DNA of 64,000 nt from Amycolatopsis sp. CA-128772 (GCF_002904295.1 NZ_PPHG01000089.1:124001-188000); one strand, 5' to 3'; shown: positions 50,340-59,710, numbered from the stretch's first letter. The notes: generated by a model not told the origin, from the sequence alone. Made by a program: numbers and translations.

Positions 50340-51334
50340 TACTGCCCCTCCCTGCCTTTCGCTCCTCCCCCGTGCTCCCCGCCGAGACCGAGAGCCTCCC
50401 GCATGCACAACGCGAGCGCATCAGGATCATGCCGTCCCGGTACTCCGGGGTCCGCGACCGCCCCCAGGTGCGCCCGGCCGCCGAGCCGTTCCGCCGCGCG
50501 GCGGAGATTCGCCGGGTCGGGCACGGAATCGCGGTCCGCGATCACCGCGTCGACCCGGAGATCGGGCGCGTGCTCGAAGAGTACGTCGAGGTGGCGCTCC
50601 GGCGAGAATCCCGCGGTTTCCCCCGGCTGGGGGACAAGGTTGAGCACGAGCACCTTCGTCGCGGCCGTCCGCACCAGCGCGTCGCGCAGCCCCGGTACGA
50701 GCAGGTGCGGCAGCACGCTGGTGAACCACGAACCCGGCCCGAGGAAGACGACGTCGGCGTTCAGCACCGCTTCCACGGCTTCCTCGCACGCCAGCGGCGG
50801 GCGCCCGGCGCGGCCCGGCGAGCGCAGGCTGACGCGCCGCACCTGACCCGGGGTGGTGGCCACCGCAACCTGGCCGCGGATCGTGCGCAGCGCCGAAGGG
50901 TCCTCGCTGTCGAGGCCGCTGACCTGCCCCTCGATCTCCAGGGGTTCCGGCGACATCGGCAGCACGCGGCCCGAGACGCCCATCAGGCGGCACGCTTCGT
51001 CGAGCGCGGCGACCGGGTCGCCGAGCACCTCGAAGAGCCCGGCCAGCAGCAGGTTTCCCACCGCGTGGCCGGCCAAGGCGCCGTCGCCGCCGAAGCGGTG
51101 CTGGAAGACCTCGGCCCACAGCGTGCCGCCGTCCTCCGCGGCGAAGGCGGCGAACGCCTGCCGCAGGTCACCCGGGGGCAGCAGGCCGAGTTCGCGCCGC
51201 AGCCGGCCGGACGATCCGCCGTCGTCGGCCACGGTCACCACCGCGGTGACGTCGGGGGTCACCCGCCGCACCGCGGACAACGTGGCGTGCAGCCCGTGGC
51301 CGCCCCCGAGGGCGACCACGCGCACGTTATTCAC
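50339..51334 (-). CDS. yvcK: YvcK/CofD-like gluconeogenesis factor
   Basis: 331 residues from GTG 51334; TTG 51340 and GTG 51325 are also possible and none has a strong ribosome site. The UDP-GlcNAc-binding fold starts VVALGGGHGLHATLSA, followed by VTVADDGGSSGRLRRELGLLPPGDLRQA; FLGPGSWFTSVLPHLLVPG lies further on. In Bacillus and mycobacteria YvcK (CuvA) affects carbon metabolism and cell-wall synthesis sites. Overlaps at both ends with rapZ and whiA. Confidence 0.93.
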   Translation of the reverse strand: MNNVRVVALGGGHGLHATLSAVRRVTPDVTAVVTVADDGGSSGRLRRELGLLPPGDLRQAFAAFAAEDGGTLWAEVFQHRFGGDGALAGHAVGNLLLAGLFEVLGDPVAALDEACRLMGVSGRVLPMSPEPLEIEGQVSGLDSEDPSALRTIRGQVAVATTPGQVRRVSLRSPGRAGRPPLACEEAVEAVLNADVVFLGPGSWFTSVLPHLLVPGLRDALVRTAATKVLVLNLVPQPGETAGFSPERHLDVLFEHAPDLRVDAVIADRDSVPDPANLRRAAERLGGRAHLGAVADPGVPGRHDPDALALCMREALGLGGEHGGGAKGREGQ

Positions 51335-52217
51335 GACCAAGGTCGCGGTGCACCACCTTCACGGCCATTCCGTCCTCTTTGGACAGACGCTGGGCGAGCT
51401 CCACGGACAGCGCCACGCTGCGGTGCTTGCCGCCGGTGCAGCCGACGGCCAGCGTCAGGTACCGCTTGCCCTCGCGCTTGTAGCCGGCGCCGATCAGCCG
51501 CAGCAGCTGGTGGTAGCGGTCGAGGAACTCCTCGGCCCCCTCCTGCGAGAGGACGTAGTTGCGGACCTCGCCGTCGAGGCCGGTGTGCTCGCGCAGCTCC
51601 GGGATCCAGAACGGGTTGGGCAGGAACCGGACGTCCATCACCAGGTCGGCGTCCATCGGCAGGCCGTACTTGTAGCCGAAGGACAGCACGGTGACCCGGG
51701 TCTGCGTGCCGGCCTCGGAGCCGAACGCGTCCTCGATCTTGGCCCGCAGGTCGTGCACCGAGAGCGACGACGTGTCGAGCACCAGGTCGGCCTCTTCGCG
51801 CAGCGGCTCCAGCAGCGTCCGCTCCGCGGTGATGCCGTCGGCGAGCCGGCCGTCGCCCTGCATCGGGTGCCCGCGGCGGACGGCCTCGAAGCGCCGCACC
51901 AGCACCGCGTCGGTGGCCTCCAGGAACAGCACGCGCGGCTTGTAGCCGCGGGCGTCGAGGTCCTTGATCACCGAGGCCAGGTCGTCGGTGAAGGCGCGCG
52001 AGCGCACGTCCATCACGACGGCCACCTTCGTGATCGCGCCGCGCGCCTGCGCGCCCAGCTCGACCATGGTGGCGATCAGCTCCGGGGGCAGGTTGTCGAC
52101 GACGAACCAGCCCAGGTCCTCCAGGCACTTGGCCGCGGTGCTGCGGCCGGCGCCGGAGAGCCCGGACACGACCGCGACCTCCATGCCGGACCCGCGGATC
52201 TCTTCTTGCGCACTCAC
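51327..52217 (-). CDS. rapZ: RNase adapter RapZ / nucleotide-binding protein
   Basis: 296 residues. Walker A is GLSGAGRSTAAKCLEDLGWFVVDNLPPELI, with Arg where many homologues have Lys (GAGKS). The C-terminal domain has VTVLSFGYKYGLPMDADLVMDVRFLPNPFW and LTLAVGCTGGKHRSVALSVELA, a UDP-GlcNAc-type sensor. In E. coli it controls GlmZ RNA decay; in actinobacteria the role is less clear. GTG at 52217 has AGGA about eight bases ahead, 8 bases after uvrC. Confidence 0.95.
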   Translation of the reverse strand: MSAQEEIRGSGMEVAVVSGLSGAGRSTAAKCLEDLGWFVVDNLPPELIATMVELGAQARGAITKVAVVMDVRSRAFTDDLASVIKDLDARGYKPRVLFLEATDAVLVRRFEAVRRGHPMQGDGRLADGITAERTLLEPLREEADLVLDTSSLSVHDLRAKIEDAFGSEAGTQTRVTVLSFGYKYGLPMDADLVMDVRFLPNPFWIPELREHTGLDGEVRNYVLSQEGAEEFLDRYHQLLRLIGAGYKREGKRYLTLAVGCTGGKHRSVALSVELAQRLSKEDGMAVKVVHRDLGRE

Positions 52218-52225
52218 TGTCTTTC

Positions 52226-54187
52226 CTACTCCCCTGCTCCTGTGCCGTTGCTCGCGCCGGACTCCCCGGCCAGCGCGGCGACCACGGCCTCCGCGGTGCG
52301 CCTGCCGAAGCCGGGCACCGCCTCGATCTCCTCGATCCTGGCCTGCTTGAGCTTCTTCACCGAACCGAAGTGCTTGATCAGCGCGGTGCGGCGAGCCTGC
52401 CCCAGCCCGGGCACACTGTCCAATTCGGACGTCACCAGGCGCTTGGAGCGCTTCTCGCGGTGGTAGGCGATGGCGAAGCGGTGGGCCTCGTCACGCAGCC
52501 GCTGCAGCAGGTACAGCGCCTCCGACGTCCGGGGCAGGATCACCGGATCGGGGTCGGCGGGCAGCCAGACCTCCTCCAGCCGCTTGGCCAGCCCGACCAC
52601 GGAGATGTCGATGATGCCGAGCTCGGCCAGCACGTCCGCGGCCGCGGTGGCCTGCGGCCCGGCGCCGTCGACGACCAGCAGGTTCGGCGGGTAGGCGAAC
52701 TTCTTCGGCCGTCCGGTCTCCGGGTCGAGCCCCGGCTTCGACGAGTCCGGCTCCTCGGCGGTTTCCTTCAGGTAGCGGTAGAACCGGCGCCGGACGACCT
52801 CGGCGATCGAGGCGACGTCGCCCTCCGTGGCCGCCTCCCGCAGCGCGAAGCGCCGGTACTCGGACTTGCGCGCGAGGCCGTCCTCGAACACGACGAGCGA
52901 CGCCACGACGTCGCTGCCCTGGATGTGGCTGATGTCGATGCACTCGATGCGCAGCGGTGCGGTGTCGAGGGCCAGGAACTCCTGCAGCTCGGTGAGGGCC
53001 GCCGAGCGGGCGGTGAGGTCGCCGGCGCGGCGCAGCTTGTGCTGGGTGAACGCCTCCCCGGCGTTGCGCTGCACGGTCTCGGCCAGCGCCTTCTTGTCGC
53101 CGCGCTGCGGCACCCGCAGCTGGACCCGCGAGCCGCGCAGGCCGGTGAGCCACTCCGCGACCGCCTCGGCGTCGGCGGGCAGCTCGGGCACCAGGACCTC
53201 GCGCGGGACGACCGGGCCGGAGTCGACCTCGTCGCGCGCGTCGAGGTCGGCTTCGTCGCCGTAGAACTGGGTGAGGAAGTGGTCGACCAGCGCCGGGACG
53301 TCCATCTCCTCGGCCTTGTCGATCACCCAGCCGCGCTGCCCGCGGACCCGGCCGCCGCGCACGTGGAAGACCTGGACGGCGGCCTCGAGCTCGTCGTGGG
53401 CGAACGCGACGACGTCGGCGTCCGTGCCGTCGCCGAGCACCACGGCCTGCTTCTCCATGGCCCGGCGCAGGGCGCCGAGGTCGTCGCGCAGCCGCGCGGC
53501 GCGCTCGAACTCGAGCTCCCCGGACGCGGCCGCCATCTCGGCTTCGAGCCGCTTGATCATGACGTCGGTCTTGCCGGCCAGGAAGTCGCAGAAATCCTCG
53601 ACGATGTCGCGGTGCTCGTCGGCCGAGACGCGGCCCACGCAGGGCGCCGAGCACTTGTCGATGTAGCCGAGCAGGCAGGGCCGGCCGATCTGGCCGTGGC
53701 GGCGGAACACCCCGGCCGAGCAGGTGCGCGCCGGGAAGACGCGCAGCAGCAGGTCGAGCGTCTCGCGGATGGCCCACGCGTGCGCGTACGGGCCGAAGTA
53801 CCGGACGCCCTTCTTGCGGGCGCCGCGGTAGACGTGCAGGCGCGGGAACTCCTCGTTCAGCGTCACCGCGAGCACCGGGTAGCTCTTGTCGTCGCGGTAG
53901 CGGACGTTGAACCGGGGGTCGAACTCCTTGATCCAGTTGTACTCCAGCTGGAGTGCTTCGACCTCGGTGGTGACGACGGTCCACTCGACGCTCGCCGCCG
54001 TGGTGACCATCTGGCGGGTGCGCGGGTGCAGGCCGGAGAGGTCGGCGAAGTAGGAGTTCAGCCTGCTGCGGAGGCTCTTCGCCTTGCCGACGTAGATGAC
54101 CCGCTTGGTCGTGTCACGGAATTTGTACACGCCAGGGGCATCCGGGATGCTCCCCGGCGAGGGACGGTAGGTGGTCGGGTCAGCCAC
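52226..54187 (-). CDS. uvrC: UvrABC nuclease subunit C
   Basis: 653 residues, full length. The N-terminal GIY-YIG nuclease domain begins PDAPGVYKFRDTTKRVIYVGKAKSLR. UVR motif (KRLEAEMAAASGELEFERAARLRDDL) lies at about 205-240. The RNase H-like 5'-nuclease half has RIECIDISHIQGSDVVAS and LLVVDGAGPQ. Tandem helix-hairpin-helix units follow at the end (LDSVPGLGQARRTALIKHFG, EAVPGFGRRTAEAVV). GTG at 54187 removes a 19-residue extension without homology. It starts the uvrC-rapZ-yvcK-whiA operon. Confidence 0.96.
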   Translation of the reverse strand: MADPTTYRPSPGSIPDAPGVYKFRDTTKRVIYVGKAKSLRSRLNSYFADLSGLHPRTRQMVTTAASVEWTVVTTEVEALQLEYNWIKEFDPRFNVRYRDDKSYPVLAVTLNEEFPRLHVYRGARKKGVRYFGPYAHAWAIRETLDLLLRVFPARTCSAGVFRRHGQIGRPCLLGYIDKCSAPCVGRVSADEHRDIVEDFCDFLAGKTDVMIKRLEAEMAAASGELEFERAARLRDDLGALRRAMEKQAVVLGDGTDADVVAFAHDELEAAVQVFHVRGGRVRGQRGWVIDKAEEMDVPALVDHFLTQFYGDEADLDARDEVDSGPVVPREVLVPELPADAEAVAEWLTGLRGSRVQLRVPQRGDKKALAETVQRNAGEAFTQHKLRRAGDLTARSAALTELQEFLALDTAPLRIECIDISHIQGSDVVASLVVFEDGLARKSEYRRFALREAATEGDVASIAEVVRRRFYRYLKETAEEPDSSKPGLDPETGRPKKFAYPPNLLVVDGAGPQATAAADVLAELGIIDISVVGLAKRLEEVWLPADPDPVILPRTSEALYLLQRLRDEAHRFAIAYHREKRSKRLVTSELDSVPGLGQARRTALIKHFGSVKKLKQARIEEIEAVPGFGRRTAEAVVAALAGESGASNGTGAGE

Positions 54188-54351
54188 GTTGTCCAGACTA
54201 TGGGGCGGCACCGACAGTTTTCGCACACCCCCGGGCTGCCCCACCGGAAGTAGGGTGTTCGCCCGGTTCCGACCTTCGTCGGTGTCCGCACCCGTGACCC
54301 GGTGGTTACTTTCCGACGGCGATCCGGTCCCCCACCGAAAGGATCACCGTC

Positions 54352-55074
54352 GTGAGCTTCCTCCGCTCCCTCGGCGCCGTCTCCGCGGCCGCCGTCGCCC
54401 TCACCCTCGCGGGCGGCGCGGTCGCCTCCGCGGGCGTCCAGCCGAACATCGTCGGCGGCACCACCGCGCCGGCGGTCTCCTGGGGCGCCCAGGTGTACGT
54501 CAACACGCCTGGCCGCGACTACCAGGGCTTCAACTGCTCCGGCACGGTCATCGCCGGCCGCTGGGTGCTGACCGCGGTGCACTGCCTCGACTCCGACGGC
54601 TCGGGCATGTACGTCCGCGTCGGCAGCAACACGCTGCTCTCGGGCACGAAGATCGCCGTCGACCACGAGTACGAGTCCCCGAACGGCGACATCGCGCTCC
54701 TGCACCTGGCCTCGGCGACGAGCACCTCGCCGATCTCGCTGGGCAGCACCGACCCGGCGACCGGCAGCACCAACCAGATCTACGGCTGGGGCCGCACCAC
54801 CCCGACCGGGCCGCCGGCGACCTCGCTGAAGACGGCGAACGTCCAGGTGACCGGCCGCTCCACGGACGCCTACGGCGGCCGCGCGATCCAGAGCGTCGGC
54901 ATCAACGGCTCGGCGTGGAAGGGCGACTCGGGCGGCCCGGAGATCTCCGGCGGGGTCCAGGTCGGCGTCGCGTCGACGGTCCAGAACCAGAGCGGGTCGA
55001 CCACCCGGGGCACGAACAACTACGCGAGCGTGGCGGCGAGCCGGTCCTGGATCCGGACGACCGCGGGCGTGTGA
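54352..55074 (+). CDS. Secreted trypsin-like serine protease
   Basis: 240 residues, S1 family. Signal peptide (residues 1-27, cleavage after AVASA). The mature enzyme begins near IVGGTTAP, so there is almost no propeptide. Catalytic triad His77 (LTAVHC), Asp113 (NGDIALL), Ser193 (GDSGGP). One Cys pair (62/78) only. GTG start has AAAGGA eight bases ahead. It is divergent from uvrC and ends at an intrinsic terminator. Confidence 0.93.
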   Translation: MSFLRSLGAVSAAAVALTLAGGAVASAGVQPNIVGGTTAPAVSWGAQVYVNTPGRDYQGFNCSGTVIAGRWVLTAVHCLDSDGSGMYVRVGSNTLLSGTKIAVDHEYESPNGDIALLHLASATSTSPISLGSTDPATGSTNQIYGWGRTTPTGPPATSLKTANVQVTGRSTDAYGGRAIQSVGINGSAWKGDSGGPEISGGVQVGVASTVQNQSGSTTRGTNNYASVAASRSWIRTTAGV

Positions 55075-55078
55075 CTTC

Positions 55079-55110
55079 CCGGGGCGGCGCTTCGGCGCCG
55101 CCCCGGTTTT
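55079..55110 (+). terminator. Rho-independent terminator of the protease gene
   Basis: 12-bp stem (CCGGGGCGGCGC / GCGCCGCCCCGG), TTCG tetraloop and a TTTT run, five bases after the stop. It is the only hairpin in the window with a clear T tract. Confidence 0.93.
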
Positions 55111-55138
55111 GTCGGTGGCCTGTGGGATGCTCGCGGGC

Positions 55139-55915
55139 ATGCGGATCGCCACCTGGAACGTGAACTCGATCGTCCCCCGCCTGCCGCGCGTGCTGGGTTT
55201 CCTGGAGGAGACGGCGCCGGACGTGCTGTGCCTGCAGGAGCTGAAGACGACGACGGAGAAGTTCCCGCTGGCCGAGGTCGAGGCGCTGGGGTACGAGGTG
55301 GCGGCGTACGGGCTCGGGCGCTGGAACGGCGTCGGCATCGTGTCGAGGGTGGGCCTGTCGGACGTGGTGCGCGGCCTGCCGGACGAGCCTTCGTTCGAAG
55401 GTGCGGCGGAGGCGCGCGCGGTGGGCGCCACCTGCGGGGGTGTGCGGGTGTGGTCGGTGTACGTGCCCAACGGGCGCGAGCCGGACAACCCGCACTACGC
55501 GTACAAGCTGGAGTGGCTCTCGTCGCTGCACTCGCTGGTGGCGTCGGAGGTGTCGTCCGGGCCGTTCGCGGTACTGGGTGACTTCAACGTGGCCCCGACG
55601 GACGCGGACGTCTGGGACATCGCGCTGTTCGCGGAGTCGACACACGTGACCAAACCGGAGCGCGACGCCCTGGCCCGGCTGCGGGACCTGGGCTTGTCGG
55701 ACGTCTTCCCGCGGCCGCTGAAGTACGACCACCCGTTCACGTACTGGGACTACCGGGCCGGGAACTTCCCGAACAACAAGGGCATGCGGATCGACCTGGT
55801 GTACGGGAACTCCGCGTTCACCGACGCGGTGACGGATTCCTATGTGGACCGGAACGCGCGGAAGGGGAAGGGCCCTTCGGACCACGCGCCGATCGTGGTG
55901 GACCTGGACCTCTGA
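55139..55915 (+). CDS. xth: Exodeoxyribonuclease III
   Basis: 258 residues. AP endonuclease/3' exonuclease of base-excision repair. Motifs of the exonuclease-endonuclease-phosphatase fold: ATWNVNSIVPRL, LCLQELKTT (metal Glu), YVPNGREPDN, VLGDFNVAPTDADVWD and the C-terminal SDHAPIVVDLDL (catalytic Asp-His). ATG 55139 is taken as start; frames upstream add only nonhomologous residues. It is convergent with the rib operon's last gene. Confidence 0.94.
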   Translation: MRIATWNVNSIVPRLPRVLGFLEETAPDVLCLQELKTTTEKFPLAEVEALGYEVAAYGLGRWNGVGIVSRVGLSDVVRGLPDEPSFEGAAEARAVGATCGGVRVWSVYVPNGREPDNPHYAYKLEWLSSLHSLVASEVSSGPFAVLGDFNVAPTDADVWDIALFAESTHVTKPERDALARLRDLGLSDVFPRPLKYDHPFTYWDYRAGNFPNNKGMRIDLVYGNSAFTDAVTDSYVDRNARKGKGPSDHAPIVVDLDL

Positions 55916-55939
55916 CCCGCCGAGCCGCAGCGCCAGGCG

Positions 55940-56383
55940 TCAGCCGCCGGTGGCCGCGCGGTGCAGTTTGCGCAGCGCGCGCACCGCTTCCACCGCGCGG
56001 TCCCGGTCCACGGACTGCACCGCCATCACCGCGTGGTACTCGTCGTCCGGCAGCTCCAGCCGGGCCCACGAAGCCCCGTCCGGAAAACTCACCGACAGCA
56101 CATCGCTCCAGGCGAAGCGGCGGGTGACCAGGACGTTCCGGACCTCGATGCCCTCCGCGTCCGCCCGCACGCGCGCGATCGCGAACAGCATCACCCCGCA
56201 CGCCAGCAGGATGCCGATGCCCACCATCGCCGCCTGGTCGGAACGTTGGAAGCGGACGCCCGTGTCGCCGGTGCGCAGCAGGACCGCCACCACGATGAAC
56301 ACCGCGAGCAGCGCCACCGCCAGCACGCTGCACATGATCATCGCCCGGCGCGGGCGGATCACCAGGGAAGTCGCCACGCTCAC
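55940..56383 (-). CDS. PH-domain membrane protein at end of the rib operon
   Basis: 147 residues with two membrane segments (AMIMCSVLAVALLAVFIVVAVLL and AMVGIGILLACGVMLFAIARV), then a bacterial PH-like domain (IEVRNVLVTRRFAWSDVLSVSFPDGASWARLELPDDEYHAVMAVQ). This small PH protein lies beside ribH in many actinomycetes; its function is unknown. The GTG overlaps the ribH stop (GTGA). Confidence 0.8.
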   Translation of the reverse strand: MSVATSLVIRPRRAMIMCSVLAVALLAVFIVVAVLLRTGDTGVRFQRSDQAAMVGIGILLACGVMLFAIARVRADAEGIEVRNVLVTRRFAWSDVLSVSFPDGASWARLELPDDEYHAVMAVQSVDRDRAVEAVRALRKLHRAATGG

Positions 56384-56886
56384 TGGAAACCCCGCTCGGT
56401 CCACGGCTGGCGCAGGCTCCGCAGCACGTGCGCGGAGTCCAGGGCGGCCACCGTCGCCTCGTAGCCCTTGTCCTCCTTCGAGCCCGGACGGCCCGAACGG
56501 TCGACGGCCTGCTCGTGCGTGTCGCACGTCAGGACGCCGTTGCCGACCGGGGTGCTCTCGTCCAGGGCCACCCGGGTCAGGCCCGCCGTCACCGCGTCGC
56601 ACACGTACTCGAAGTGCGGGGTGCCGCCGCGGATGACCACGCCCAGCGCCACCACGGCGTCGTGGTTGCGGGCCAGCGCCTGCGCTACCACCGGGAGCTC
56701 GACCGCACCGGCCACGTGGACGACCGTCGGCTCCTCCTCCAGCTCCGCTTCCTTCGCCGCGGCCAGCGCCCGCTCCAGCAGGACGTCGGTGATGTCCGAG
56801 TTCCACTTCGTGGCGACGATGCCGAGCTTGAGGGACTTGCAGCCGGTCAGGTCCAGGGAAACGTCGGGACGGCCTTCGCCGCTCAC
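56380..56886 (-). CDS. ribH: 6,7-Dimethyl-8-ribityllumazine synthase
   Basis: 168 residues, normal. It joins 3,4-dihydroxy-2-butanone 4-phosphate with the ribitylamino-uracil to form lumazine. Motifs: LGIVATKWNSDITDVLLERAL, VAGAVELPVVAQALA, ALGVVIRGGTPHFEYVC and NGVLTCDTHEQAVDR. GTG overlaps the ribBA stop. The C-terminus is slightly longer than that of E. coli RibE. Confidence 0.96.
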   Translation of the reverse strand: MSGEGRPDVSLDLTGCKSLKLGIVATKWNSDITDVLLERALAAAKEAELEEEPTVVHVAGAVELPVVAQALARNHDAVVALGVVIRGGTPHFEYVCDAVTAGLTRVALDESTPVGNGVLTCDTHEQAVDRSGRPGSKEDKGYEATVAALDSAHVLRSLRQPWTERGFQ

Positions 56887-58211
56887 TGTGGTCCTCCATC
56901 CGCGTGCTCGGTGCCCGCGCCGACCTGGTCGTAGTGCTCCAGCTGGGCCAGGTCGTGGCCCATCCGGTCGCGCTTGGTCCGCAGGTAGCGCAGGTTCTCC
57001 GGGTTCGGCGAGATCGGCAGCGGCACCCGCCCGGTGACGCGCAGGCCGTAGCCCTCGAGGCCGATCCGCTTGGCCGGGTTGTTCGACAGCAGCCGCATGG
57101 TGCGGACGCCGAGGTCGCAGAGGATCTGCGCGCCGGTGCCGTAGTCGCGGGCGTCGGCCGGGACGCCGAGCGCGAGGTTCGCGTCGACGGTGTCCGCGCC
57201 GTCGTCCTGCAGCTGGTAGGCCTGCAGCTTGTGCAGGAGGCCGATGCCGCGGCCCTCGTGGCCGCGGATGTAGAGCACGACGCCGCGGCCTTCGGTGGCC
57301 ACCGCTTCCAGGGCCGCCTCCAGCTGCGGGCCGCAGTCGCAGCGCAGCGAGCCGAAGACGTCGCCGGTCAGGCACTCGGAGTGGACGCGCACCAGGATGT
57401 CCTGGCCGTCGCCGATCTCGCCGTAGACGAACGCGACGTGCTCGATGCCGTCCAGCAGCGAGTCGTAGCCGACCGCGCGGAACGTGCCCGCGGCCAGGGG
57501 GATCCGCGCCTCGGCGACCCGCTCGACCTGCTTCTCGGTGCGGCGGCGGTAGGCGATCAGGTCGGCGATGGTGATGATGGCCAGGTCGTGGTCGGCGGCG
57601 AAGACCTCGAGCTCGTCGCGGCGCGCCATGTCGCCTTCGTCCTTCTGCGACACGATCTCGCAGAGCACGCCCGCCGGCGCGAGGCCGGCCATCCGGGCCA
57701 GGTCGACCGACGCCTCGGTGTGCCCGGGGCGGCGCAGCACGCCGCCTTCCTTGGCCCGCAGGGGCACGACGTGCCCGGGACGGCGGAAGTCCTTCGCCGT
57801 GGACGCCGGGTCGGCCAGCAGCCGGATGGTGTGCGCGCGGTCGGCGGCCGAGATGCCGGTGCTGATGCCCTCGGCGGCGTCGACCGTGACGCTGTACGCG
57901 GTCCCGCGCGCGTCCTGGTTGGTGTGGTACATCGGCGGCAGGTCCAGCCGGTCCGCTTCGGACTCGGTCAGCGCCACGCAGACGTACCCCGAGGTGTAGC
58001 GGACCATGAAGGCCAGCAGCTCCGGCGTCGCCTTCTCGGCCGCGAAGATGAGGTCGCCCTCGTTCTCGCGGTCCTCGTCGTCGACCACGACGACCGCGCG
58101 GCCCGCCGCGATGTCCGCGATCGCCCGCTCGATGGCGTCGGCGTCGAACACCGCCCCGGTGCCGCACGGCGTCCAGCCCGCCTCGGGCGTGGGTGCACTC
58201 GTCTCACTCAT
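56883..58211 (-). CDS. ribBA: Bifunctional DHBP synthase / GTP cyclohydrolase II
   Basis: 442 residues, both halves intact. The N-terminal DHBP synthase domain has VVVDDEDRENEGDLIFAAE and the RAKEGGVLRRPGHTEASVDL segment. The C-terminal GTP cyclohydrolase II has the zinc Cys motif SECLTGDVFGSLRCDCGPQL and YIRGHEGRGIGLLHKLQAY. It supplies both precursors of riboflavin. ATG overlaps the ribE stop by four bases. Confidence 0.97.
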   Translation of the reverse strand: MSETSAPTPEAGWTPCGTGAVFDADAIERAIADIAAGRAVVVVDDEDRENEGDLIFAAEKATPELLAFMVRYTSGYVCVALTESEADRLDLPPMYHTNQDARGTAYSVTVDAAEGISTGISAADRAHTIRLLADPASTAKDFRRPGHVVPLRAKEGGVLRRPGHTEASVDLARMAGLAPAGVLCEIVSQKDEGDMARRDELEVFAADHDLAIITIADLIAYRRRTEKQVERVAEARIPLAAGTFRAVGYDSLLDGIEHVAFVYGEIGDGQDILVRVHSECLTGDVFGSLRCDCGPQLEAALEAVATEGRGVVLYIRGHEGRGIGLLHKLQAYQLQDDGADTVDANLALGVPADARDYGTGAQILCDLGVRTMRLLSNNPAKRIGLEGYGLRVTGRVPLPISPNPENLRYLRTKRDRMGHDLAQLEHYDQVGAGTEHADGGPQ

Positions 58212-58837
58212 GACCGCTCCTCCGTGCCGCCGTCCCGATTGTGCACCTGGTCGCGGATGTGCGCCTCGGCCAGCTTTTCCACGTACTTCGCGACCACGTC
58301 GACCTCGAGGTTGACCAGGTCACCGGGCTCGCGGCGGCCGAGGGTCGTCGCCTCCAGGGTGGTCGGGATCAGGGCCACCGAGAACCGGTCGGAGCCGATC
58401 GCCGCGACCGTCAGCGACACGCCGTCGACCGCGATGGAGCCCTTTTCGACCACGTACCGCGCCAGGTGGTCCGGCAGCGCGAACGTCGTGACGCCGTTGC
58501 CGTCGCGGCCGAGGAACACGCCGGTCCCGTCGACGTGGCCCTGCATGATGTGCCCGCCGAGCCGGCCGCCCGCCGGCGTCGCGCGCTCCAGGTTGACCCG
58601 GTCGCCGGCCGCGACCTTGGCCAGGCTCGAGCGCTGCAGCGTCTCGTCGACGACGTCGACGGTGAACTCACCGTCGGTCACCTCGACGACGGTGAGGCAC
58701 ACCCCGCTGACCGCGATCGAGTCGCCGTGCCCGGCGTCGCTGGTGACCAGCGGCCCGCGGACGCGCAGCCGGGCCGCGTTGGTCAGCTGCTCGACGGCGG
58801 TGACTTCGCCGATCTCCTCGACTATGCCGGTGAACAC
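58208..58837 (-). CDS. ribE: Riboflavin synthase, alpha subunit
   Basis: 209 residues made of two similar lumazine-binding halves: MFTGIVEEIGEV with GDSIAVSGVCLTVVEV, and HIMQGHVDGTG with KGSIAVDGVSLTVAAI. It dismutates lumazine to riboflavin. 80 bp separate it from rpe upstream. No FMN-riboswitch-like sequence and no ribD gene were found in that gap. Confidence 0.96.
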   Translation of the reverse strand: MFTGIVEEIGEVTAVEQLTNAARLRVRGPLVTSDAGHGDSIAVSGVCLTVVEVTDGEFTVDVVDETLQRSSLAKVAAGDRVNLERATPAGGRLGGHIMQGHVDGTGVFLGRDGNGVTTFALPDHLARYVVEKGSIAVDGVSLTVAAIGSDRFSVALIPTTLEATTLGRREPGDLVNLEVDVVAKYVEKLAEAHIRDQVHNRDGGTEERS

Positions 58838-58917
58838 GTGCGCTGCCTCCTAGTGAGCCGGTCCTTCCATCCAACACCCGCCGCGGCCCGGTGGCTTCTC
58901 CGGTGCCGCCGCGAGCG

Positions 58918-59604
58918 TCAGCCGGCCCGGCCGCGGGCCGCCTGCTCGCGCAGCGCGGCGACCGCCTTGCCCGGGTCGGCCGCCCCGTAGACGGCGGATC
59001 CGGCGACGAAGCAGTCGACGCCCGCTTCGGCGGCCTGCTCGATGGTGTCGGCGTTGATGCCGCCGTCGATCTCGACGACCAGCGTCAGGTGCCCGGTGTC
59101 GACCAGGCGCCGCGCGGTGCGGACCTTCTCCAGGACGTCCGGGATGAACGACTGCCCGCCGAAGCCCGGCTCGACCGACATGACCAGCAGCGTGTCGTAG
59201 TGCGCGAGCGCGTCGAGCCACGGTTCGAGCGCGGTGCCCGGCTTGATCGACAGGCCGGCCTTCGCGCCCGCGGCGCGCAGGTTCTTCGCCAGCGCGATCG
59301 GGTCCTTCGCGGCCTCGGCGTGCACGGTGACGTTGTAGGCGCCGGCTTCGGCGTACCCGATCGCCCAGCGGTCCGGGTCGTCGATCATCAGGTGGCAGTC
59401 GATCGGCAGGTCGGTGCTGTCGATCAGGGCCTTGGCCACGGGCAGGCCGAGGGTCAGGTTCGGCACGAAGTGCGCGTCCATGACGTCGACGTGGACCCAG
59501 TCGGCGCGGTTCTGCCCGGCGCCGGCGACGGCGGCGATCTCCTCGCCGAGCCGGGCGAAGTCCGCCGCGAGGATGCTGGGTGCGATCAAAGGTCGGTCTG
59601 CCAC
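58918..59604 (-). CDS. rpe: Ribulose-phosphate 3-epimerase
   Basis: 228 residues, TIM barrel. It interconverts ribulose-5-P and xylulose-5-P, linking the pentose pathway to ribulose-5-P used by RibBA. Motifs: IAPSILAADFARLGEEI, VHVDVMDAHFVPNLTLG, DCHLMIDDPDRW, VMSVEPGFGGQSFI and VEIDGGINADTIEQA with VAGSAVYGA. It heads the rib gene run, as in many actinobacteria. Confidence 0.96.
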   Translation of the reverse strand: MADRPLIAPSILAADFARLGEEIAAVAGAGQNRADWVHVDVMDAHFVPNLTLGLPVAKALIDSTDLPIDCHLMIDDPDRWAIGYAEAGAYNVTVHAEAAKDPIALAKNLRAAGAKAGLSIKPGTALEPWLDALAHYDTLLVMSVEPGFGGQSFIPDVLEKVRTARRLVDTGHLTLVVEIDGGINADTIEQAAEAGVDCFVAGSAVYGAADPGKAVAALREQAARGRAG

Positions 59605-59710
59605 GTTCCGAGTGTAGGAGGCCGCTGCTAACGCTCGCTAACCGGTTGTGACCAGGATCTGGCTCCGGAGAGGGAGGTCACGGATCCCGGTCGCGCCCTA
59701 ACCTCGGCCC

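Noticed and set aside
58838..58917. FMN riboswitch before ribE
   Set aside because: Only 80 bases and no recognisable RFN box sequences; short Pro/Gly-type coding shadows only.
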